A stretch of 64,000 bases of DNA from Spinactinospora alkalitolerans (GCF_013408795.1 NZ_JACCCC010000001.1:1984001-2048000); one strand, 5' to 3'; counted from the first letter of the stretch, positions 39,348 to 47,902 are shown. Program-made: numbers and translations. Notes: a model not told the origin generated them from the letters alone.

Positions 39348-39416
39348 GGAACCGCGTGAAACGATTCTCCGGCCTGTCAAGCCCCTGGCGCCACCCCGGC
39401 CGCTGAACCTGTGGAC
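39312..39416 (+). repeat. Intergenic repeat copy A (pxpA end to pxpB leader)
   Basis: A 105 bp sequence sharing ordered blocks with 41274-41376: CCCGCCCCGTCCGGGGGC, ACCGCCCAC, GGAACCGCGTGA, CCTGTCAAG and CCTGTGGAC, with similar spacing. The copy includes the last 12 codons of pxpA and the region before pxpB. Either a duplication or a conserved structured RNA or protein-binding element. Confidence 0.7.
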
Positions 39417-39472
39417 GACCACCGGGAGCACGACCGGGAGCACGGCCGGCGCAACCGAGAACGAGAGGGCAG

Positions 39473-40081
39473 ATGCACATCCTCAACTGCGCGGACTCCG
39501 GTGTCCTCGTCGAGGTCGCCGACCTCGGCGAGGTGCTGGCTCTGCAGGCGGCCCTGGCCGACGACCCGCCGCCGGGGGTCGTCGACGTCGTGCCGGCGGC
39601 ACGCACCGTGCTGCTGCGGATGCGCCCGGGCGCAGGGAACGTCGACACCGTGGCCGCCGCCGTGCGCGGACTGCGCCTGCGGCCGGGGCAGCGGGCCGAC
39701 GCCGGCGAGGCGGAGATCCCGGTCGCCTACGACGGAGCCGACCTCGCCGACGTCGCCGGGCTCACCGGCATGAGCGAGCGCGAGGTCGTCGCGGCCCACA
39801 CCGGCGCCGCCTGGACCGTGGCCTTCTGCGGGTTCGCGCCCGGCTTCGGCTACATGGTGAGCGACGACCCCCGGCTGCACGTGCCGCGGCGCAAGGAGGC
39901 GCGCACCCGGGTCCCGGCCGGGGCGGTCGGACTGGCCGGTGAGTTCAGCGGCGTCTACCCGCGCCGGTCCCCGGGGGGCTGGCAGCTCATCGGCCGCACC
40001 GACACGGCGATCTGGGACCTGGAGCGCGACCCGCCGGGGCTGCTGCGCCCGGGGGTGCGCGTGCGGTTCGTGGAAGCCTAG
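39473..40081 (+). CDS. pxpB: 5-oxoprolinase subunit PxpB (KipI-like)
   Basis: A 202-residue protein of the carboxyltransferase C/D (AHS1) family. Diagnostic segments are FCGFAPGFGYM (about 119-129), PRRKEARTRVPAGAVGLAG and SPGGWQLIGRT. With PxpC it forms the kinase half that phosphorylates 5-oxoproline. ATG 39473 follows GAGAGGG. Distance from pxpA is 125 bp, mostly the repeat. Confidence 0.94.
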   Translation: MHILNCADSGVLVEVADLGEVLALQAALADDPPPGVVDVVPAARTVLLRMRPGAGNVDTVAAAVRGLRLRPGQRADAGEAEIPVAYDGADLADVAGLTGMSEREVVAAHTGAAWTVAFCGFAPGFGYMVSDDPRLHVPRRKEARTRVPAGAVGLAGEFSGVYPRRSPGGWQLIGRTDTAIWDLERDPPGLLRPGVRVRFVEA

Positions 40082-40384
40082 GAGGGCCTGGCCGGCCCGC
40101 GCCCTCGGAGCGGGGCGATCGGGCGGGGCTCTTGGGGCGGTTCCGCCCGGTGTGCCCGGTGCATCCGGTGCGGCCCGCGGCGGGCGGCCCGGCGGAGGAG
40201 AGGGGACCCTCCGCCGGGGGGCGTCCCGCCGGACCCGCGCCGTCCGCTCCGCCCCGCGCGGAGCAGGCGCCTGCCCGGTGGAGCAGGCGGCGCCCTCCTG
40301 ACGAAGCGGTGCCGGACCCGGCGCCCGCGGCGCGCCGGCGAGACGGGATACAGACGGAGACAGAGACGAAAGAAGACGAGGTCG
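40082..40384. other. 303 bp gap between pxpB and pxpC
   Basis: PxpB and PxpC genes usually touch or overlap. Here 303 bp lie between them, GC-rich with imperfect Pro/Arg-coding frames and no recognised gene. The last 40 bp are purine-rich (gagacagagacgaaagaagacgagg) and supply an unusual ribosome site before the pxpC ATG. Confidence 0.5.
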
Positions 40385-41239
40385 ATGCCAGCCCTTGAGG
40401 TGCTAGAGACCGGAATGCTCACCACCGTGCAGGACGCCGGGCGGTGGGGCCACGCCTCACTGGGCGTGGGGGCCTCCGGTGCGGCGGATCCGGTCTCGTT
40501 CGGTCTGGCCAACCGGCTGCTGGCCAACCCGGCCGACGCCGCGGCGCTGGAGGTGACCCTGGGAGGGCTGCGGGTGCGCGCCCGCGGGGACCTGACGGTG
40601 GCGGTGACCGGCGCGCCGTGCCCGGTGGACTGCGGCGGCCGCGCCGGCGCGATGAACTGCGTGCTGCGTCTGCCCGACGGCGCGGAACTGCGCCTGGGCC
40701 GGGCTGAACGCGGGCTGCGCAGCTACGTGGCCGTGCGCGGCGGGATCGCGGTGCCGCCGGTCCTGGGCTCCCGCAGCACCGACACCCTCGCCGGACTCGG
40801 CCCGCCGCCGCCCGCCCCCGGCGCGGTGCTGCCCGCCGGACCGCCGCCGGGGGCGTTCCCCGCCGTCGACGCCGCGCCGGTCGCCGAGCTGCCCGCCGAC
40901 GAGGTGCGGCTGCGGGTGGTGCTCGGCCCGCGCGACGACTGGTTCCATCCCGACGCGGTGCGCACGCTGCTCGATGCGCCCTATGAGGTGACCGGCCGCA
41001 GCGACCGGGTGGGCGCCCGGCTGGCCGGCCCCCCGCTGCGCCGCACCCGCCCGGACGAGCTGCCCAGCGAGGGCATGGTCCCGGGGGCCCTGCAGGTCCC
41101 GCCCGACGGCGACCCCGTGCTCTTCCTCGCCGACCATCCGGTCACCGGCGGCTACCCGGTCATCGCCGTCGTGGCGACCCCCGGCGTCGCCCTGGCGGCC
41201 CAGGCGCGGCCCGGCACCCGGCTGCGGTTCCACCTGTGA
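40385..41239 (+). CDS. pxpC: 5-oxoprolinase subunit PxpC (KipA-like, AHS2 family)
   Basis: A 284-residue biotin-dependent-carboxylase-like subunit. It shows LTTVQDAGRWGHASLGVGASGAAD (spread over about 10-34), an SYVAVRGGI segment near 120, GSRSTDTLAGLG, the RSDRVGARLAG loop near 210 and ADHPVTGGYPVIAVV at the end. It partners PxpB. ATG 40385 is in frame with the domain from its first residues. Typical length is 300-330, so this copy is slightly short in surface loops. Confidence 0.94.
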   Translation: MPALEVLETGMLTTVQDAGRWGHASLGVGASGAADPVSFGLANRLLANPADAAALEVTLGGLRVRARGDLTVAVTGAPCPVDCGGRAGAMNCVLRLPDGAELRLGRAERGLRSYVAVRGGIAVPPVLGSRSTDTLAGLGPPPPAPGAVLPAGPPPGAFPAVDAAPVAELPADEVRLRVVLGPRDDWFHPDAVRTLLDAPYEVTGRSDRVGARLAGPPLRRTRPDELPSEGMVPGALQVPPDGDPVLFLADHPVTGGYPVIAVVATPGVALAAQARPGTRLRFHL

Positions 41240-41273
41240 GCGCGCGCCGCGGCCTGCGGGGCGAACCCCACGC

Positions 41274-41376
41274 CCCGCCCCGTCCGGGGGCTGACCGCCC
41301 ACCTCAGGGAACCGCGTGAGAAACAGTCTGCACCTGTCAAGAGCCGCGGGCCGGCCTTTCGCGCGGGCCTGTGGAC
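41274..41376 (+). repeat. Intergenic repeat copy B (leader of the YcsI-like gene)
   Basis: The second copy of the ~105 bp sequence at 39312-39416, lying wholly between the pxpC stop and the next GTG start. It keeps the same ordered blocks but has a different middle, here a G/C-rich near-hairpin (ggccggcctttcgcgcgggcc). Confidence 0.7.
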
Positions 41377-41395
41377 AACCGAGGAGGACGACCCC

Positions 41396-42217
41396 GTGAG
41401 CAGCGACGATCCCATCAGCAGCACCGCCACCCCGCCGGCCGACCCCGCCGCGCTCGGTCCGCATCAGGCCCGCGCCCTGTTCCGGGCCGGGCTGCAGGTG
41501 CCCACCTCGGGCTATGCCGCCGGGTACGCCCAGGCCAACCTGATCGCGCTGCCGCGCGAGCTGGCCTTCGACTTCCTGCTGTTCGCGCAGCGCAATCCCA
41601 AGCCCTGTCCGGTGCTCGACGTCATCGAACCCGGGCGGACGGGGTCGGCCCTCTTCGACGGGGACGTGCGCACCGACCTGCCCGCCTACCGGATCTACGT
41701 CAACGGCGAGCAGGTCGACGAGGTGGGCGACGCACGCGGTGCCTGGCGCGACGACCTCGTCGCCTTCCTCATCGGGTGCAGCTTCACCTTCGAGACCCCG
41801 CTGCTGGAGGCCGGCGTGCCGGTGCGCCACATCGAGGCCGGCTCCAACGTCGCGATGTACCGGACCGACCGGCCCTGCCGCGGCGCCGGGCGGATATCGG
41901 GGCCGCTGGTGGTCTCCATGCGGCCGATCCCGGCCGACCGGGTCGCCGACGCGGTCCGCATCACCTCCCGCTACCCGGCGGTGCACGGGGCGCCGGTGCA
42001 CGTGGGCGACCCCGCGGCACTGGGTATCACCGACCTCGACCGGCCCGACTTCGGCGACCCCGTGGAGATCCGCCCCGGCGAGATCCCGGTCTTCTGGGCC
42101 TGCGGCGTCACCCCGCAGGCGGCCGTCATGGCCTCGGCCCCGGAGTTCGCCATCGGCCACGCCCCCGGACACATGGCCATCACCGACGTCCGCGACAGCG
42201 CCTACCAGGTGCCGTGA
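41396..42217 (+). CDS. YcsI / D-glutamate cyclase family protein (putative hydro-lyase)
   Basis: A 273-residue DUF1445 protein. Recognisable blocks are [11 protein letters not shown] near 40, [17 protein letters not shown] near 60, [15 protein letters not shown] near 125 and [15 protein letters not shown] near 235. The mammalian relative makes 5-oxo-D-proline from D-glutamate, and this gene's place in the 5-oxoprolinase cluster suggests a step feeding or draining that pool. GTG 41396 follows GAGGAGGA. Reaction in bacteria is not established. Confidence 0.88.
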   Translation: MSSDDPISSTATPPADPAALGPHQARALFRAGLQVPTSGYAAGYAQANLIALPRELAFDFLLFAQRNPKPCPVLDVIEPGRTGSALFDGDVRTDLPAYRIYVNGEQVDEVGDARGAWRDDLVAFLIGCSFTFETPLLEAGVPVRHIEAGSNVAMYRTDRPCRGAGRISGPLVVSMRPIPADRVADAVRITSRYPAVHGAPVHVGDPAALGITDLDRPDFGDPVEIRPGEIPVFWACGVTPQAAVMASAPEFAIGHAPGHMAITDVRDSAYQVP

Positions 42218-42371
42218 CCGGCCGCGCGGGCCCGCCCGAGGGCTGTTCGGCTCCGTCCGGGGCGCGCGGGTCCCGATGTCCGCGCGCCCCGGACGGCGGC
42301 GGCCGCGCGGACCGCGCTGCGGCCGCCACCGGTCGACCGCGGTCGGCACCGCGATCGACCGGTGGCGGCCC

Positions 42372-44123
42372 TCAGCCGGTCAGCCGGTAGCGGTTGAGCC
42401 GCCGCACCTCGGGCCGGGCGGCCTCGCCCGGCGAGCGCTCCCGCAGGGTCTGCTTCAGCAAGGGGGAGTACTCCCAGCTCACATCGGCCTCCCGCCCATC
42501 AAGGACCAGCGTGGCCAGCGTGTTGTCGTACCAGGGGCCGTCGTCCAGATGCCAGGCCAGCGCCGGCGGCCGCACCCCCGCCAGCCGCGCTATCAGGCCC
42601 CAGGCCAGGCCGGTGATCGCGCGCGCCGACACCCACATCATCCGGCGCATCACCGGCTGCAGCCAGTTGCAGGTGGGGGAGCACACCAACTGGGCGATGC
42701 GGGTGCCCGACGTGGCCGCGCGGGTCCGCGCGTCCCTGGCCCCGGCCCGGGCCAGGTAGGAGAAGTGCACGTCGCCGCCGAGGAAGAGCACGCTGGCCGG
42801 GGGCGCGCCGCGCTCGCCCGCGGCCACCCGCAGCACCGAGTCCGAGATCGCGGCGAAGGAGCGCTGGAACGCCGCCCAGTGCTCCAGGTCGATCTTCTGG
42901 CGCATCTTCTCGGCCGGGCGGCGCAGGCGCGAGCCCCAGGCTCCCGCGCACACGGCCTCGTTCCACGCCTCCAGGTAGTGCACGCCCGAGGGCATCAGGA
43001 ACGGCAGCGTGCTGGTCAGTACCAGGTGGTCGACGTCGCCGGTGAGCTGGGAGTCCAGCCACGCGGCGTCCTCGGGGCCGAGTATGGTCCGCCGGGCGTC
43101 GTCCTCGACGATGCGCCCGCACCGGTTGTCCACCATCAGCACCCGGCTGCGCCCGATGTCGTAGCGGTAGCTCCAGCGGTAGGAGGGCGGCTCGGTGTGC
43201 GCGCGCCAGGCGAAGGAGTCGACGACCTCGCGCGCGTCGCCCGGCTGCGCGGTGACCGCCTTCAGGACCGGATCGGCCGCGCGCTCCTCACAGGACAGGT
43301 TGCCCAGGTGCTGGTAGATCCAGTAGGTGCCGAGCCCTGAGGTGATCCGGGGCCGCCACCACGGGTTCTCGGCGATCTCGCGGCGCCAGGTGCCGGAGGT
43401 GTTCCAGTCGTCGCGGATGTCGTGGTCGTCGAAGAGCATCAGCGTCGGCACGGTGGACAGCAGCCAGCGGATGTCGGGGTCCGACCACGCCTGCCGGTAC
43501 AGCTCGGCGTACTCGTCGAAGAACACGACCTCGTCCACCGGGGGATCGGCGTCCTCCCGCTCGGTCCGCTGCGCGCGGCGGCGCCTCAGGAACTCGGCCA
43601 TGGACGGCTGGATCTCGTCGGCGTAGATCTGGTCGCCGATCATCAGCAGCACCGTGGGCTCGCCGGAGTCCAGGTCCCCGGTCTGCTCGGCGGCCGCGTC
43701 CGGGTCCTGCCCGCGCCGCTGATCGGCCAGCCGCAGCGCGTAGGCGCGCACCATGTCGACGCCGTAGCGCAGCACCGCCGCGGGGCCGTGGTCGGTGGGC
43801 GTGCGGCAGGAGCCGAACACGATGCGGGCCGGGCTCGTGCCGTCCGGTGTCCGGACCAGGCTCGGCGGGTGCGGCGAGTCCGGCTCCGGCCAGACCGCCG
43901 CGCCGTCGAGCCGGACCTCGTAAGGCAGGGCCGATCCGGGGGCCAGGCCGGTCAGTTCGCACAACGCGTAATGGTGGTCGTGCACCGTGAAGGTGTCGGC
44001 GGAGGCGGTCGCGGTTCCGGCGGTCACGGTGACCCGGCACGGCGCGTCGGTCTCGACCCAGATCGCCGCCGTCGTCTCGCTCACGTGGCGCAGCATCGGG
44101 CCGAGCCGCAGTCCAGCAGTCAC
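42372..44123 (-). CDS. PhoD-like alkaline phosphatase family protein
   Basis: A 583-residue metallophosphatase. An N-terminal beta-sandwich (GPMLRHVSETTAAIWVETD) precedes the catalytic domain with VFGSCRTPT, LLMIGDQIYADE, LMLFDDHDIRDDWN and LFLGGDVHFSYLAR, which hold the metal-binding Asp, Asn and His residues. No Tat or Sec signal is visible, so it may be cytoplasmic, unlike secreted PhoD. GTG 44123 is chosen for AAGGAGAG in front; upstream in-frame sequence is not protein-like. The gene is in opposite orientation to its neighbours. Confidence 0.88.
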   Translation of the reverse strand: MTAGLRLGPMLRHVSETTAAIWVETDAPCRVTVTAGTATASADTFTVHDHHYALCELTGLAPGSALPYEVRLDGAAVWPEPDSPHPPSLVRTPDGTSPARIVFGSCRTPTDHGPAAVLRYGVDMVRAYALRLADQRRGQDPDAAAEQTGDLDSGEPTVLLMIGDQIYADEIQPSMAEFLRRRRAQRTEREDADPPVDEVVFFDEYAELYRQAWSDPDIRWLLSTVPTLMLFDDHDIRDDWNTSGTWRREIAENPWWRPRITSGLGTYWIYQHLGNLSCEERAADPVLKAVTAQPGDAREVVDSFAWRAHTEPPSYRWSYRYDIGRSRVLMVDNRCGRIVEDDARRTILGPEDAAWLDSQLTGDVDHLVLTSTLPFLMPSGVHYLEAWNEAVCAGAWGSRLRRPAEKMRQKIDLEHWAAFQRSFAAISDSVLRVAAGERGAPPASVLFLGGDVHFSYLARAGARDARTRAATSGTRIAQLVCSPTCNWLQPVMRRMMWVSARAITGLAWGLIARLAGVRPPALAWHLDDGPWYDNTLATLVLDGREADVSWEYSPLLKQTLRERSPGEAARPEVRRLNRYRLTG

Positions 44124-44265
44124 ACTCTCTCCTTCGTCCTGGTGCCGAGTATGGCCCCATTGGGCGCACCGGGCGAGTCCGGTGCGCCGGGCCCTCTCGG
44201 CCGGGCTCCCGCGCACATCGGTGCGGGGAGGTTGCGGCCGCCCCGAGGTGGGTAACCGTTGCCGC

Positions 44266-44694
44266 ATGCGGACAAAACTTCTCGATCTGCACACCGGCGG
44301 ATCGGAGAGCATCACCGACATCACCCGCCAGTGCGCGGACTTCGCCGCCGAGGCCGGCGCCGACGGACTCCTGCACGTGTTCGTCCCGCACGCCACCGCG
44401 GGCGTGGCGATCATCGAGCTGGGCGCCGGATCCGACGACGACCTGCTCGCGGCGCTGGCCGACCTGCTGCCCGCCGACAACCGGTGGCGGCACCGGCACG
44501 GCTCGCCCGGGCACGGCCGCTCCCACGTCCTTCCTGCGCTGATTCCGCCCTATGCGACGATTCCCGTGTTTTCCGGGGAACCGGCGCTGGGAACGTGGCA
44601 ATCTATCGCCATTGTGGACGTGAACGTCGACAATCCTGACCGGCAGGTGCGGCTGTCATTCTTGACGAGCCCGGCTGACGGGGCAGGATGGTAG
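44266..44694 (+). CDS. YjbQ family protein (secondary thiamine-phosphate synthase enzyme family)
   Basis: A 142-residue UPF0047 protein. Conserved features: VPHATAGVAIIEL with the His/Thr pocket, HGSPGHGRSHVLPAL with clustered His, and GTWQSIAIVDVN. E. coli YjbQ has weak thiamine-phosphate synthase activity, and the physiological role is unclear. ATG 44266 begins the conserved strand (MRTKLLDLHT). Confidence 0.88.
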   Translation: MRTKLLDLHTGGSESITDITRQCADFAAEAGADGLLHVFVPHATAGVAIIELGAGSDDDLLAALADLLPADNRWRHRHGSPGHGRSHVLPALIPPYATIPVFSGEPALGTWQSIAIVDVNVDNPDRQVRLSFLTSPADGAGW

Positions 44695-44847
44695 GAGCAG
44701 GAGCGCACGCCGGACGCGGACACGTTGACGGATGAGGCACCCAGCGTGTGAACTTAGCCAGCAAAAGCGGGATCGACCCGGGAGCGGGCCTTGTCGCGGC
44801 CGGGCCCGTGAGGAGCGGGCGACATCGATGTGTGGAGGAGGACTTTC

Positions 44848-45279
44848 GTGAGCGCGACCGCAGGCCAGGCACAGAGCGAACGTGGCCTGGCCGATCGACT
44901 CGGATTCAAACCGGGTCAGGTGGTGCAGGAATTCGGCTTCGACGACGACGTGGACGAGCAGCTGCGCGCGTCGATCGCCGAGCGCACCGGTAATGAGCTG
45001 GTCGATGAGGACTACGGCGACGTCGTGGATGCCGCGCTGCTGTGGTGGCGCGACGACGAGGAGGACGACCTCACCGACGTGTTGGTCGACGTGCTCCCCA
45101 CGATCGAGGGCGGCGGCATCATCCTGGTGCTGACCCCGAAGGCCGGGCGCGAGGGCCACGTCCCGCCCAGCGACGTCGCCGAGGCTGCGACGACCGCGGG
45201 ACTGTCGCAGACCAGCGCCGTCAGCACGGGGCAGGACTGGTCGGGCACCCGCCTCGTCATGCCGAAGGTGCGGCGCTGA
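44848..45279 (+). CDS. DUF3052 domain protein
   Basis: A 143-residue acidic protein with the actinobacterial DUF3052 pattern: LADRLGFKPGQVVQEFGFDDDVDEQL-type N-terminus (about 12-37), ALLWWRDDEEDDLTDVL and LVLTPKAGREGHV, ending TRLVMPKVRR. GTG 44848 is supported by GGAGGAGGA. In Mycobacterium and Streptomyces this gene lies beside the peroxiredoxin AhpE gene and near aceE; here AhpE follows at 133 bp, while aceE is not adjacent. Function unknown. Confidence 0.9.
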   Translation: MSATAGQAQSERGLADRLGFKPGQVVQEFGFDDDVDEQLRASIAERTGNELVDEDYGDVVDAALLWWRDDEEDDLTDVLVDVLPTIEGGGIILVLTPKAGREGHVPPSDVAEAATTAGLSQTSAVSTGQDWSGTRLVMPKVRR

Positions 45280-45412
45280 GTCGATCCCGTGCCCGAGCGG
45301 CATCGTTGGAGGTATCCGCCGATCGCGGAGCAGCGTGCCGCCCGCCCCCACCGGCGGGCGGCACGCCCATGGTCTTCGAGGCGGAGGAGCAGGACGGGGG
45401 ACGGAAACGCGG

Positions 45413-45874
45413 ATGTCGATCGAGGTTGGCCGGGACGCGCCGGACTTCGAGCTCTCCGACCAGCACGGCCAGGCGGTGCGGCTGTCGGACTTCAAGGGGC
45501 GCAGGAGCGTCCTGCTGGTGTTCTACCCGCTGGCCTTCTCGGGCGCGTGCGGCAGCGAGCTGCGCGAGCTCCGTGACGGCATCGAGGACTTCCAGAACGA
45601 CGACGTGCAGGTGCTGAGCGTCTCCGTCGACTCGATGTTCGCCCATCGGACCTGGGACGACCAGGAGGATTTCGGTTACCCGCTGCTGTCGGACTTCTGG
45701 CCGCACGGTGAGGTCGCCCGGGCGTATGGTGTGTTCGACGACGCCAGGGGCGTGGCTCTGCGCGCCACGTTCCTCGTCGACAAGGAGGGCGCCGTGCGCT
45801 GGAAGGTCGTCAACCCGATCTCTCAGACCCGTGACCTCGCCTCCTACCGCAAGGCGCTCGCCGAGCTGAGCTGA
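45413..45874 (+). CDS. ahpE: 1-Cys peroxiredoxin AhpE
   Basis: A 153-residue peroxiredoxin reducing peroxides and peroxynitrite. Peroxidatic Cys46 lies in FYPLAFSGACGSEL (P-x-x-F-S/T-x-x-C form of the AhpE group); there is no second Cys, so recycling needs an outside thiol such as mycothiol/mycoredoxin. ATG 45413 begins MSIEVGRDAPDFEL, the normal N-terminus. Confidence 0.94.
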   Translation: MSIEVGRDAPDFELSDQHGQAVRLSDFKGRRSVLLVFYPLAFSGACGSELRELRDGIEDFQNDDVQVLSVSVDSMFAHRTWDDQEDFGYPLLSDFWPHGEVARAYGVFDDARGVALRATFLVDKEGAVRWKVVNPISQTRDLASYRKALAELS

Positions 45875-45892
45875 CTCACCCTAAGGAGAGCC

Positions 45893-46246
45893 ATGCCCTG
45901 CTACCTGTGCGGGGCGAGGCAGAACGACCCGGTCCGTGGCACGCACCCGTGGAAGCGCGGGGTGCGCCACGAACGCCAGGTGCTGATCTGCCCGGACTGC
46001 CAACTCACCCAGGACTGGAAGGCCGACCTCGACCGGTGCGGTCGGTGCCGTTCCACGTTCCTGCTGTCCCGCCTGGGCGAGATCGAGTGCCACAGTTGCG
46101 GGGAGGTCCGTCCTCAGACCTCCCCCCAGCCCGTGCCCTCCTCCGCTCACCTCGACGCCGTCCTGACCAACGAGGTCGAGCAGGCGCTCTCCCGCGTCCT
46201 GGGCGGCCTGTCCCGCCTCCCCGGTCCGCGGAGGGCGCACCGGTAG
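45893..46246 (+). CDS. Multi-CxxC zinc-ribbon protein
   Basis: A 117-residue protein with four CxxC pairs: CYLC at 3-6, CPDC at about 34-37, CGRC at about 49-52 and CHSC at about 66-69, enough for two zinc sites. The C-terminal ~40 residues are helical. It follows ahpE by 18 bp with AAGGAGAG before ATG 45893, so it is probably co-transcribed. Specific role unknown. Confidence 0.8.
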   Translation: MPCYLCGARQNDPVRGTHPWKRGVRHERQVLICPDCQLTQDWKADLDRCGRCRSTFLLSRLGEIECHSCGEVRPQTSPQPVPSSAHLDAVLTNEVEQALSRVLGGLSRLPGPRRAHR

Positions 46247-46315
46247 CCGCGGAGCGGTACCATCTTTCTCAGCCGTTCACCCGCCCAGCGCGGGACCGGC
46301 TCCGCGCATGCACCC

Positions 46316-46388
46316 GGGCGTGTAGCTCAGTTGGCAGAGCCCCCGCCTTACAAGCGGGTGGTCGGAGGTTCGAGTCCTCTCGCGCCCA
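46316..46388 (+). tRNA. tRNA-Val (anticodon TAC)
   Basis: A 73-nucleotide cloverleaf: acceptor GGGCGTG/CGCGCCC, D arm GCTC...GAGC, anticodon stem CCCGC/GCGGG with loop CTTACAA (TAC, valine), T arm with TTCGAGT and discriminator A. CCA is not encoded. It is the likely integration target for the element whose remnants lie to the right. Confidence 0.96.
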
Positions 46389-46408
46389 CAATCCCACGAA
46401 CACGAAGA

Positions 46409-46444
46409 ACGCCCCCCGGCCTGCGATAACAGGCCGGGGGGCGT
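46409..46444. terminator. Terminator after tRNA-Val
   Basis: A perfect hairpin with 15 bp arms (ACGCCCCCCGGCCTG and complement) around CGATAA, 21 bp past the tRNA. Confidence 0.85.
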
Positions 46445-46468
46445 CGCCATGCGTCGGTGACTGGTGGT

Positions 46469-46499
46469 GGCCGGTGGCGGCTCTCAGCGGAGGGCTGCG
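46469..46499 (+). repeat. 31 bp direct repeat, left copy
   Basis: It matches 54636-54666 at 29 of 31 positions (ggccggtggcggctc...cggagggctgcg). The copies bracket the accessory stretch of about 8.1 kb. This one lies just past the tRNA-Val terminator. Confidence 0.7.
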
Positions 46500-46668
46500 C
46501 TGAATACGCGCTGAAGGAGCAGCCCCGTCTGACCGCGCCGGCAGGAGGCGTGGTTTCTGCCCTCCCTTGCTGGTTCGCCCCGAATTCGACACTGGTCTCG
46601 TCTACGATCGCGTCACCCGGATCAAGGAATGGATCCGGGCTCTTCCCCCATCCCCCGAAGGACCCACC

Positions 46669-47259
46669 ATGAACAAGGTCGTGGCCGCTGTTGCGGTGCT
46701 GCTCGCTCTAGCCGGGTGCGGAACGAACGAGGCTGCCTCTGACTCTGCTGAAGCCTCCCCCGCCGCGGAGGAGGAGACCACCACCCTCGAGCCGTCCCCG
46801 TCGCCGTCACCGGAGGAGCAGGCGTTCGGCCTGGGCGATGAGCAGGAGTTCGACGCCGAGATCGGCAACGCCACCATCGAGGTGATCGACTACCGGCGGC
46901 CGTTCGGGGAGCGGACCACCAGCGATGCCCTCGTCAACGCCGGTCTGGAGGTCAGGCTGTGCCTCAACGAGGTCAGGGTTCCGGAGTGGGCCGAGAACGA
47001 CCCGACCTACACCGAGGACCGGGCGATGATCAGCTGGGACCCCTGGGTGGTGGTCATGGAGGACGACACCCGGGTCAGCGCCGCCTCGACGGTCTGGTCC
47101 GACTGGCCCGACGCGACCTACCCCGACGAGGAGACGCTGTTCCCGGGGGAGTGCGCCCGCGGATGGGTCCCCTTCGAGGTACCCGAGGACGGCACCGCCG
47201 TCTCGGCGGGATACCGAATCGACGGAGAAGAGCCCCTGGACTGGGAGTTGAAGGACTGA
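46669..47259 (+). CDS. Secreted lipoprotein, unknown function
   Basis: A 196-residue lipoprotein. The signal peptide ends with the lipobox LAGC (Cys near 17), then an acidic/Ser/Pro linker of about 35 residues, and an acidic beta-rich domain containing two cysteines (EVRLCLNEV, PGECARGW) that may form a disulfide. It resembles DUF4352-like extracellular domains only loosely. ATG 46669 has GAAGGA in front. It is the first gene after tRNA-Val and may belong to the integrated element. Confidence 0.8.
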   Translation: MNKVVAAVAVLLALAGCGTNEAASDSAEASPAAEEETTTLEPSPSPSPEEQAFGLGDEQEFDAEIGNATIEVIDYRRPFGERTTSDALVNAGLEVRLCLNEVRVPEWAENDPTYTEDRAMISWDPWVVVMEDDTRVSAASTVWSDWPDATYPDEETLFPGECARGWVPFEVPEDGTAVSAGYRIDGEEPLDWELKD

Positions 47260-47298
47260 AGTAGGGCTTCGCTTCCCGAGACTGTGTCAGTTTCGCCT

Positions 47299-47327
47299 GG
47301 TCCCGGCTCCGCATTGGAGCCGGGACC
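47299..47327. terminator. Rho-independent-type terminator after the lipoprotein gene
   Basis: Perfect 12 bp arms (GGTCCCGGCTCC and complement), loop GCATT, followed by ttt. It sits 40 bp after the lipoprotein stop. Confidence 0.85.
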
Positions 47328-47380
47328 TTTGTCCGTGTGTGAGGACGAGACTTTCCAATATGGGCTGTTCCCGATAAGGG

Positions 47381-47902
47381 TCAGCCCCGCCTCAGCGCCT
47401 CCTCGATCTGCTGCTTGGCACGCTCCTCCTCGCCCACGAGGCATTTGGCGTAGATCTTCTTCAGTACTGCCACGCTGTGGCCGGCCCAGCGCGCCACGAG
47501 GGTCTCGGAGACGCCCGCGTTGAGCCACGTGGAGACGCAGGTGTGCCGCAGCGCATACGGCGTCCCCGCGAGCGGGGAGCGCTGTCCGGCGTCTTCGGCG
47601 AGCGCGGCCAGGACGTCGGCGCCGTCGGTGATGCCGGGCTGATCCCAGGCCGGCGGCCGGGCCCGGCCGGGCTTGGGCGTGTCCAGGTCGATGACCACGA
47701 GCCCGGAGGGGCCGGTGGCGATGCCGTAGTTGGCCTCGGGCCACTGCTCCCACCAGGCGCGGACCTGCTCCGGTTCGCGGGTGGCGGCGTTGTTCCAGTC
47801 GCGGACCAGCGGCGGCTGCTTGGCGCCGGGGGTGATCGGGAAGACGGACCAGCCGCGCCGGAGGGCGGCCAGCGCATAGTCCACGGGGGCGAATGCGGTC
47901 AT
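47381..47902 (-). CDS. Prim-pol / tyrosine integrase chimera (remnant of an integrative element)
   Basis: A 173-residue open frame joining two unrelated partial domains. Residues 1 to about 108 are the start of a bifunctional primase/polymerase (RRGWSVFPITPGAKQPP, WEQWPEANYGIATG, and the DLD active-site motif at 72-74), cut before the rest of the domain. Residues about 112-173 are the C-terminus of a tyrosine recombinase (ALRHTCVSTWLNAG with Arg119, AGHSV with His142, nucleophile Tyr151), lacking the first catalytic Arg and DNA-binding core. An internal deletion in an element ordered prim-pol...int-tRNA would give exactly this. Neither enzyme should work. RepPP-type actinomycete integrative elements have this gene order. 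Confidence 0.8.
   Translation of the reverse strand: MTAFAPVDYALAALRRGWSVFPITPGAKQPPLVRDWNNAATREPEQVRAWWEQWPEANYGIATGPSGLVVIDLDTPKPGRARPPAWDQPGITDGADVLAALAEDAGQRSPLAGTPYALRHTCVSTWLNAGVSETLVARWAGHSVAVLKKIYAKCLVGEEERAKQQIEEALRRG

Noticed and set aside
39348-39472. Known glutamine or other named riboswitch in the pxpB leader
   Set aside because: The conserved cores I remember for those motifs are not present; only the internal duplication supports an element.
40132-40398. 88-codon open frame between pxpB and pxpC
   Set aside because: Low-complexity Pro/Arg product, runs into pxpC in another frame, no homology recognised.
46316-46388. Second copy of the tRNA-Val 3' end as an attR site
   Set aside because: I looked for a ggttcgagtcc-type repeat between 47 and 56 kb and saw none, so attachment-site boundaries cannot be assigned.
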